Source: Bryobacter sp. (GTDB taxonomy: Bacteria; Acidobacteriota; Terriglobia; Bryobacterales; Bryobacteraceae). From it: a stretch of 37,369 bases of DNA. The DNA lies in NCBI GenBank assembly GCA_022843605.1, contig JALHNI010000059.1, forward strand, positions 1 to 37,369, written 5' to 3'. The notes below the pieces were generated by a model, which saw nothing but the letters and a program-made list of their open reading frames with translations, searched no databases and was not told the DNA's origin. The translations under genes were made by a program, and so were the position numbers. Shown here one piece after another: positions 33,801-37,369 of the stretch. How positions within the stretch are numbered: position 1 is the first letter of the stretch; each line of letters begins with the position of its first letter.

Positions 33801-34383
33801 ACAGCGCCAGGGTGGCGGTGCCGTGGCCGGGATTCTGCAGGATGCCGCCGCGGTCGGGGTCAGCCGCTGTGGGGTCGCCATCGCCGGTGAAGTTGCGCTG
33901 CAGGTCGGTGCGCAAATGTTGGGGAGCTGAGCGATGGTTGAAGTCGTAGCCGACATCGAAGATCGCCCCCCGGACGGTCTGTGGATTCGTGATCGCTTCG
34001 CGAGCTTTCTGAAGTTGTGAGTATTCGGGACGCAGGTGCCAGGCGAAGCCGGGCCCTTGAGGAAACTCCGGCGATTGCAGGTTGACGATGCCGCGATCGT
34101 CTTCGGGGCCACCAGCAAACAAGCCACGTTGGCGCTTGGATGTGGGAAGCACCCACAAGTTCTCGACGTCCGGTTCCACCGGCGCCTGAGCGCGCTCGGC
34201 GAGATCATAGGCGGCATCCCACAGTTCGGCCACCGTGGCTTGTCCGTTGGCTTCGAAGGCATTCCAGGGCCCACCGGAGGGAGAGGCGTCGAGGCGGAAA
34301 GTATTCCCCGCCGCGGCAAACTTCGCCTGGGCAGGAGTCGGTTGATTCGAACGAATCAGCAATCGGGCAGTCTGGGTACGCAT
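30814..34383 (-). CDS. Fusion of S8 subtilisin and M4-like gluzincin zinc protease domains
   Basis: About 1189 residues from the ATG at 34383; a TTG nine bases upstream is the alternative. No signal peptide or membrane segment is seen. The subtilisin domain spans about residues 85-430: Asp143 in AIFDVGYDF, His187 in NPGHGTATLALL, the oxyanion Asn291 region VTAAGNNYG and Ser368 in GEGTSSATPQVAA. An Arg/Pro-rich linker follows near 530-560. A second domain holds the zinc motif HEMSH at 732-736 in DVVAHEMSHALLDGMASG, with the third ligand Glu759 in AFHEAFADLV, 23 residues later, as in M4/thermolysin-type gluzincins. The last 300 residues carry further unassigned domains. Two unrelated protease classes in one chain is rare. 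It is coupled to the MBL gene downstream. Confidence 0.9.
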   Translation of the reverse strand: MRTQTARLLIRSNQPTPAQAKFAAAGNTFRLDASPSGGPWNAFEANGQATVAELWDAAYDLAERAQAPVEPDVENLWVLPTSKRQRGLFAGGPEDDRGIVNLQSPEFPQGPGFAWHLRPEYSQLQKAREAITNPQTVRGAIFDVGYDFNHRSAPQHLRTDLQRNFTGDGDPTAADPDRGGILQNPGHGTATLALLAGRELQGMKAPTPSGFALGGAPGIEVIPIRIATSVLLLRTSAFAEALRYLISLQGHASTAVDVLSMSMGGVASGAWADAVNEAYDKGILMVTAAGNNYGAPKSIVFPARFNRVLAACGIMADFTPYDLPLGKMSGNYGPDGKMDTAIAAFTPNMPWAEIGSANIVDWDGEGTSSATPQVAAAAALWLQKHKASVAGWDPWQRVEMVRTALFEKADRSRPGSRKHFGQGVLRAFDSLSVKATAAARAKLVQQPKDSAAFAFFRALRGLVFQAAPANPLESAFDLELTQLMHRDPNFEAALPDPANLTDPKQLEQLLDAAIESPHASNRLKEALRASHQRPGTAPRKRLAQGGKREFHPNTPTERRLRVFAFDPAASQSLASAAIAITTVAIPWEDLQPGPRGEYIEVIDHDPSCRCFYAPVDLEDRLLLSTDGLTPLERDPKFHQQMVYAVAMRTIRTFERALGRRALWSPVMEGRREAQYVGQLRIYPHALRARNAYYNPLKKALLFGYFPARPLSPGTMNPGGIVFTCLSHDVVAHEMSHALLDGMASGLASPTNGDMLAFHEAFADLVALFQHFALPHILNHQLARTRGSLRVKSYLVELAQQFGEGSGLHGALRSYLGIEPDPNAIDAATEPHTRGAILVAAIFDAFVTIYEHRVADLRRIASEGTGILREGELHPDLVNRLAAEASKTASQVLRMCIRAIDYCPPVDLTFGDYLRALITADMDLYPDDAYFYRPALIDAFRKRGIYPRDVRTMSPDSLSWHPPDETTIEIFSSTEAGVKLRFRLRLLGDLVRRVSRADEVEWPLPDRKILDEFQPSRFSRQAPPGSSPRLGGPLPARQAVYHLLRQERAQVHDLLEEALKQMPEANREKLLRELGVFDADSGQARFEVYALNFAEREDASGTVHRDVIVSLRHERDGRVGGCTIITNCDTGEIRFLVRKSWGSRSRQAWADSGKSWGSTYLGHTPFAGPGSRFAVVHDHSDELSEDEGYA

Positions 34384-34415
34384 TGGGTGCAAACTCTCCC
34401 CGTTTGGATAAGCGC

Positions 34416-34429
34416 AATCACGGGTGATT
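34416..34429 (-). promoter_or_regulatory. Perfect 6-2-6 palindrome upstream of the dual protease gene
   Basis: AATCAC-GG-GTGATT is an exact inverted repeat 32 bp before the protease ATG, within the 75-bp gap after the propeller gene stop. Its size and spacing fit a dimeric repressor or activator site. No regulator gene is adjacent, and no clear -35/-10 was recognised. Confidence 0.4.
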
Positions 34430-34458
34430 CTGTGACAGGCCGGAGAAACCTTTTCAGT

Positions 34459-37155
34459 TTATAGCGGCGATGCGAGATAAAGAGCCACGAATTCGCGCCC
34501 GTTCTCGTAAACTTGTGCGGCCAGATAGATCTCCCCGTTCTCGGCGACGGTGAGCCCAATGGGCGCGAGCATCGTACCGCCGCCCGGCAGGCGATCGCCC
34601 AGACGGCCGAGCACCGCGACCTTGCCATTGGGCTGGGCACAGAAGGCGCCGACGGTCCCTTCGTTCGGCGAGCCGAAGTAACAGGTCCGCGAAAGTTGCG
34701 ACGGCCCGTAGCTCCGGCGCAAAGCCAGATTGCCCGCACGAGCGTCCGCAGTAGAGGTCACCTCCGCCCAGCGCGCGCCATCGTAGGAGCGCACTTCGAA
34801 GTGCTCCCAACTGTAGTTGAACAATGCGTAGTGCTCGCGGCCGCTGGTCGCGAGCGAAAAGAACTCCGTGAGCGCGGGCTTGTTGCCGGCGGAGGCCGCG
34901 GGCTGTGCAATCAACTCCACGCGCGCCTTATCCCAGAAGAAAAGCGACTGCCGGCCGCTGAGAGTCCCGAGAAACGAGACACGCCCTTCGTCGTCGATGG
35001 CGACCTGAGTAATCTGGCTCAGCAATCCGCCCACCAGCGGCGAATTCAGCGTGGCAATCGCACGAGCCTGAGCTTCGCCGGGTGCGATCACCAGCAGCCG
35101 GTCGATGCCTCCGCTATTGCCCCAGAACACCGCCTCGCCGCGATTGTTCACGGCCAGGAGTCGATTGCGCCACGTGGCCAGATAACCCAGCGCGGCGCCT
35201 CCCGGACCCTTCACCGCACCGACGGTATCGATCAACATCGACAGTTCGGCGTTGCGCCATAGGTAGATTCCATGGCCAGCCGGGAAGGAGCCCACGAACG
35301 CGACCGTTCCGTTCGACGAGGACGCCACCGCGCTCAAGCCGATAAGTGGTATGGCGGTACCCGGCAGTCGCGCGCCCGAGGCGATCAGCACCCGATTCGG
35401 CCCTGACCCCACCTCGACAAGCGACTCACCCGCGCCGCGCATGACCAGGGCTCGGCTGGAGCCACCGCGGACCGGGTAGACCCAATCGGCCAGCGCCGGC
35501 GCATCGACTGTCGTTCCGGGTGGAAAAAGCGGTGTGGCGGAAGAACCGTCCAGCAGGCGTGGACGGAGTTCGTTGTCCTCAATCACTACGGCGGCGACGC
35601 GCCCATCAGCCAGAAAGCCGCCGCCTTCGATGATCCAATTGGTTTCCGCCAGCGTCGTGGCGCGGTCTCCACTGATGACGGCCAGGTAGGTGAGGTCCTT
35701 GTCGTCCTTCACCAGGTTGGTGTTGATCAACACCTTGTCGGCGAGCACATCGACCACGTTGTGGCTCCAGGACTGCCGCAGACCATTTGCATAGGGAGTC
35801 TGGTTCTTGGTGAGCACCCGCGTCTGACCGGGCGCCATCTGGAGAATTCCGTTTTCCCCGAAACGGGAATAGAAGCGGCCATCGGCACTGCTGAAGGCGC
35901 GCTGATTGATGAACTGGATCGTTGAGCCATCCACCGTATCGCTTACGCGGACGACGCGCTGCCAGCGCTGGCCGTTGTAGTGCCAAGCTTCGCCGCCGGT
36001 GCTGTTCGTGGCAAAGACCAGTACATGGCCGAAGCGCGACGGGCTGGTGCCGTTGTGATAGATCCCCGCCACCTGGGCCATCTCCGCGGGAGGCTCCGCC
36101 ATGGAGAGGATGGTGCGCGTGGTGCCGTTAGCCGCATAGACGCGAATGATGCCTTGCGCGGCGGAGTTCACCTGATAGGTAAGATCGCCATTCTCGGCCA
36201 GGCCATGCGGATGCAGGTTCGAGAGTCCGCAGGCGGCCGTCGGCTCCTCAATGCTGCCGGACGCACGCACAATGACGATGGAATTGACGCACCACGGATC
36301 GGAGGCGTGCTCAATGAACACGGCCGCATCGCCGCGCGCGTTGATGGAGATGTTCGACATCCGCAGCACCAGCCGGGATATGGCCGGCAGATACTGTCCG
36401 GCCGTCACCAGCACGCGGCGGCGTCCGCCTTCCTCCATCACCGCGGCTTGGCCGCCATTGGCCAGCGTTGCCAGATAGGCCACGCGAGTCCCGGCCCCCG
36501 TGACTTCATGGACGGCCTGAATTGCCGAGGGCGCGCTGATCCGGCTATCCTGCAACCGAGTCAAGCGGAAGTCACTTTTGCGAAGGACGCGGACGGTTCC
36601 CGTGCCGGCCATCGACGTCCCGTTAATGGAGGCCACGATGGACGTGACTCCTTCGGCCACGGGCAACACCGCACCCGCGTTGGAAATCGTCGCTACGGTG
36701 GATAGACCCGTGGCGAACCGAAAACTCTGGTTAGGGATGACGCGACCATCAGCGTCAATGGCGAGCGCCGAGACACGCGCCGTCTCCCCCATCCGTACTT
36801 CGAGCTGGCTTGGCTCCAACTCAATGCGCAACGGGCGCACTTCGACGCGGAGTTGCCCGCTGGCGCCCGTGGACGAGTCGCGCGCCGTAAGGGTGACGAT
36901 CCCTGGCGCCAAGCCGCGCAGGATGCCGTCGCCGGTTACCGAGGCGAGGCCGGCGGGCTGCAGGCTGAACTCGGGATTGGCCGTGACTACCGCACCGGAC
37001 TCAGCATAGGGGGTCACCGTAACCGCCAAAGTGCGCGCCACCAGCACGGTGAGCCGCGGCGCCTTGATCTCCAAGCGTGCCGCCGGCTGTGCCAAGGCGC
37101 TGGCCACGATGAGGAAGTGGACAAAGAACAAGCTACTGAATTGGTTCAGCGACAT
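34459..37155 (-). CDS. Exported Ig-like plus beta-propeller protein
   Basis: A 898-residue protein with a signal peptide (NQFSSLFFVHFLIVASALAQ). Residues 25-195 look like two bacterial Ig-like (BIG2-type) domains: LAVTVTPYAESGAVV and GDGILRGLAPGIVTLTARD, then RIELEPSQLEVRMGETARVS and AGAVLPVAEGVTSIVAS. The rest is repeated propeller-like blades (GTVAFVGSFPAGHGIYLWRN, GEAVFWGNSGGIDRLLVIAP, GRVSFLGTLSGRQSLFFWDK, GEIYLAAQVYENGREFVALY). No catalytic motif. The ATG at 37155 overlaps the preceding gene by 23 nt. The C-terminus resembles the end of that upstream gene, so they are paralogues. Surface or periplasmic function unknown. Confidence 0.8.
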   Translation of the reverse strand: MSLNQFSSLFFVHFLIVASALAQPAARLEIKAPRLTVLVARTLAVTVTPYAESGAVVTANPEFSLQPAGLASVTGDGILRGLAPGIVTLTARDSSTGASGQLRVEVRPLRIELEPSQLEVRMGETARVSALAIDADGRVIPNQSFRFATGLSTVATISNAGAVLPVAEGVTSIVASINGTSMAGTGTVRVLRKSDFRLTRLQDSRISAPSAIQAVHEVTGAGTRVAYLATLANGGQAAVMEEGGRRRVLVTAGQYLPAISRLVLRMSNISINARGDAAVFIEHASDPWCVNSIVIVRASGSIEEPTAACGLSNLHPHGLAENGDLTYQVNSAAQGIIRVYAANGTTRTILSMAEPPAEMAQVAGIYHNGTSPSRFGHVLVFATNSTGGEAWHYNGQRWQRVVRVSDTVDGSTIQFINQRAFSSADGRFYSRFGENGILQMAPGQTRVLTKNQTPYANGLRQSWSHNVVDVLADKVLINTNLVKDDKDLTYLAVISGDRATTLAETNWIIEGGGFLADGRVAAVVIEDNELRPRLLDGSSATPLFPPGTTVDAPALADWVYPVRGGSSRALVMRGAGESLVEVGSGPNRVLIASGARLPGTAIPLIGLSAVASSSNGTVAFVGSFPAGHGIYLWRNAELSMLIDTVGAVKGPGGAALGYLATWRNRLLAVNNRGEAVFWGNSGGIDRLLVIAPGEAQARAIATLNSPLVGGLLSQITQVAIDDEGRVSFLGTLSGRQSLFFWDKARVELIAQPAASAGNKPALTEFFSLATSGREHYALFNYSWEHFEVRSYDGARWAEVTSTADARAGNLALRRSYGPSQLSRTCYFGSPNEGTVGAFCAQPNGKVAVLGRLGDRLPGGGTMLAPIGLTVAENGEIYLAAQVYENGREFVALYLASPL

Positions 37156-37369
37156 AAGCTACCCAGCGGTCCTCGGCGGTGAAGCCGGTGAAGTAAATGC
37201 GACCGTCGTCGCGCACGTCGACGGACTCGAAAGTAATGATCAGATCGCCGTCTTCGGTGGGCACATTGCTGATCGCGAGCAGACGGTAGTCTTCGCCACG
37301 GCGCTGAACACTGAGCCCGTTGGCGCCACCGGCATTCAGGCTCACTACGATCTGGCCATCGCCCGTGAC
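37133..37369 (-). CDS. 3' end of a paralogous propeller protein (5' end outside the window)
   Basis: The last 78 residues are visible, with the frame open to the window edge. The segment VDVRDDGRIYFTGFTAEDRW and the end VAYVAEPIQ match, by eye, the final blade of the 898-residue gene just downstream (LTVAENGEIYLAAQVYENGR and FVALYLASPL). It is therefore probably the C-terminal end of a tandem duplicate. Its stop codon lies inside the next gene's signal-peptide codons (23-nt overlap), which suggests co-translation. Nothing can be said about its N-terminal domains. Confidence 0.75.
   Translation of the reverse strand, partial: VTGDGQIVVSLNAGGANGLSVQRRGEDYRLLAISNVPTEDGDLIITFESVDVRDDGRIYFTGFTAEDRWVAYVAEPIQ

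Overview
The window looks like a high-GC chromosomal segment from an Acidobacteriota bacterium of the Solibacter/Bryobacter type. This is an inference from three things: a TIGR03437-like 'Solibacter C-terminal' domain at the left edge, a PEP-CTERM secreted protein, and many large exported beta-propeller, amidohydrolase and DUF481-type proteins together with a Tat-exported Gfo/Idh/MocA oxidoreductase. No rRNA, tRNA, CRISPR array, prophage or complete insertion sequence was seen. Genes are densely packed, and convergent gene ends often touch or overlap.

Layout. 1-7.6 kb: a truncated secreted nuclease (lamin-tail, OB-like, EEP and Solibacter C-terminal domains) diverges over 36 bp from an exported propeller protein. 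These are followed by a small cold-shock-like protein, an M48 membrane peptidase and a Tat-exported oxidoreductase. 7.6-12.3 kb (minus): a PEP-CTERM protein and a translationally coupled three-gene amidohydrolase operon in which two of the three members lack the metal-binding HxH. 12.3-17 kb: purM-purN, a DUF481 outer-membrane-type protein and mutL. 17-20.4 kb: a 348-bp intergenic region with two hairpins, an alpha/beta hydrolase without a normal start codon, an uncharacterised exported protein, a membrane methyltransferase-like protein and a REP-associated tyrosine transposase (RAYT). 20.5-28.3 kb: exported proteins (DUF4412-like, SGNH hydrolase, glutaminyl cyclase), a metal-ligand-poor M24 'pita-bread' protein divergent from a D-threonine-aldolase/D-serine-dehydratase-like PLP enzyme, and an L,D-transpeptidase/BNR-repeat pair. 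28.4-29.4 kb: a sugar nucleotidyltransferase.

The most unusual locus is 29.4-34.4 kb on the minus strand. It holds an approximately 1189-residue protein without a signal peptide that carries both a complete subtilisin (S8) triad and, further along, a thermolysin-like gluzincin zinc site. This gene overlaps by 8 nt a metallo-beta-lactamase-fold protein with a lysine/alanine-rich N-terminal tail. Upstream on the same strand lie two related exported propeller proteins (one cut by the window edge), separated from the protease by 75 bp that contain a perfect 6-2-6 palindrome. I propose the protease-MBL pair as a candidate intracellular two-component effector system. Its function is unknown and that role is inference.
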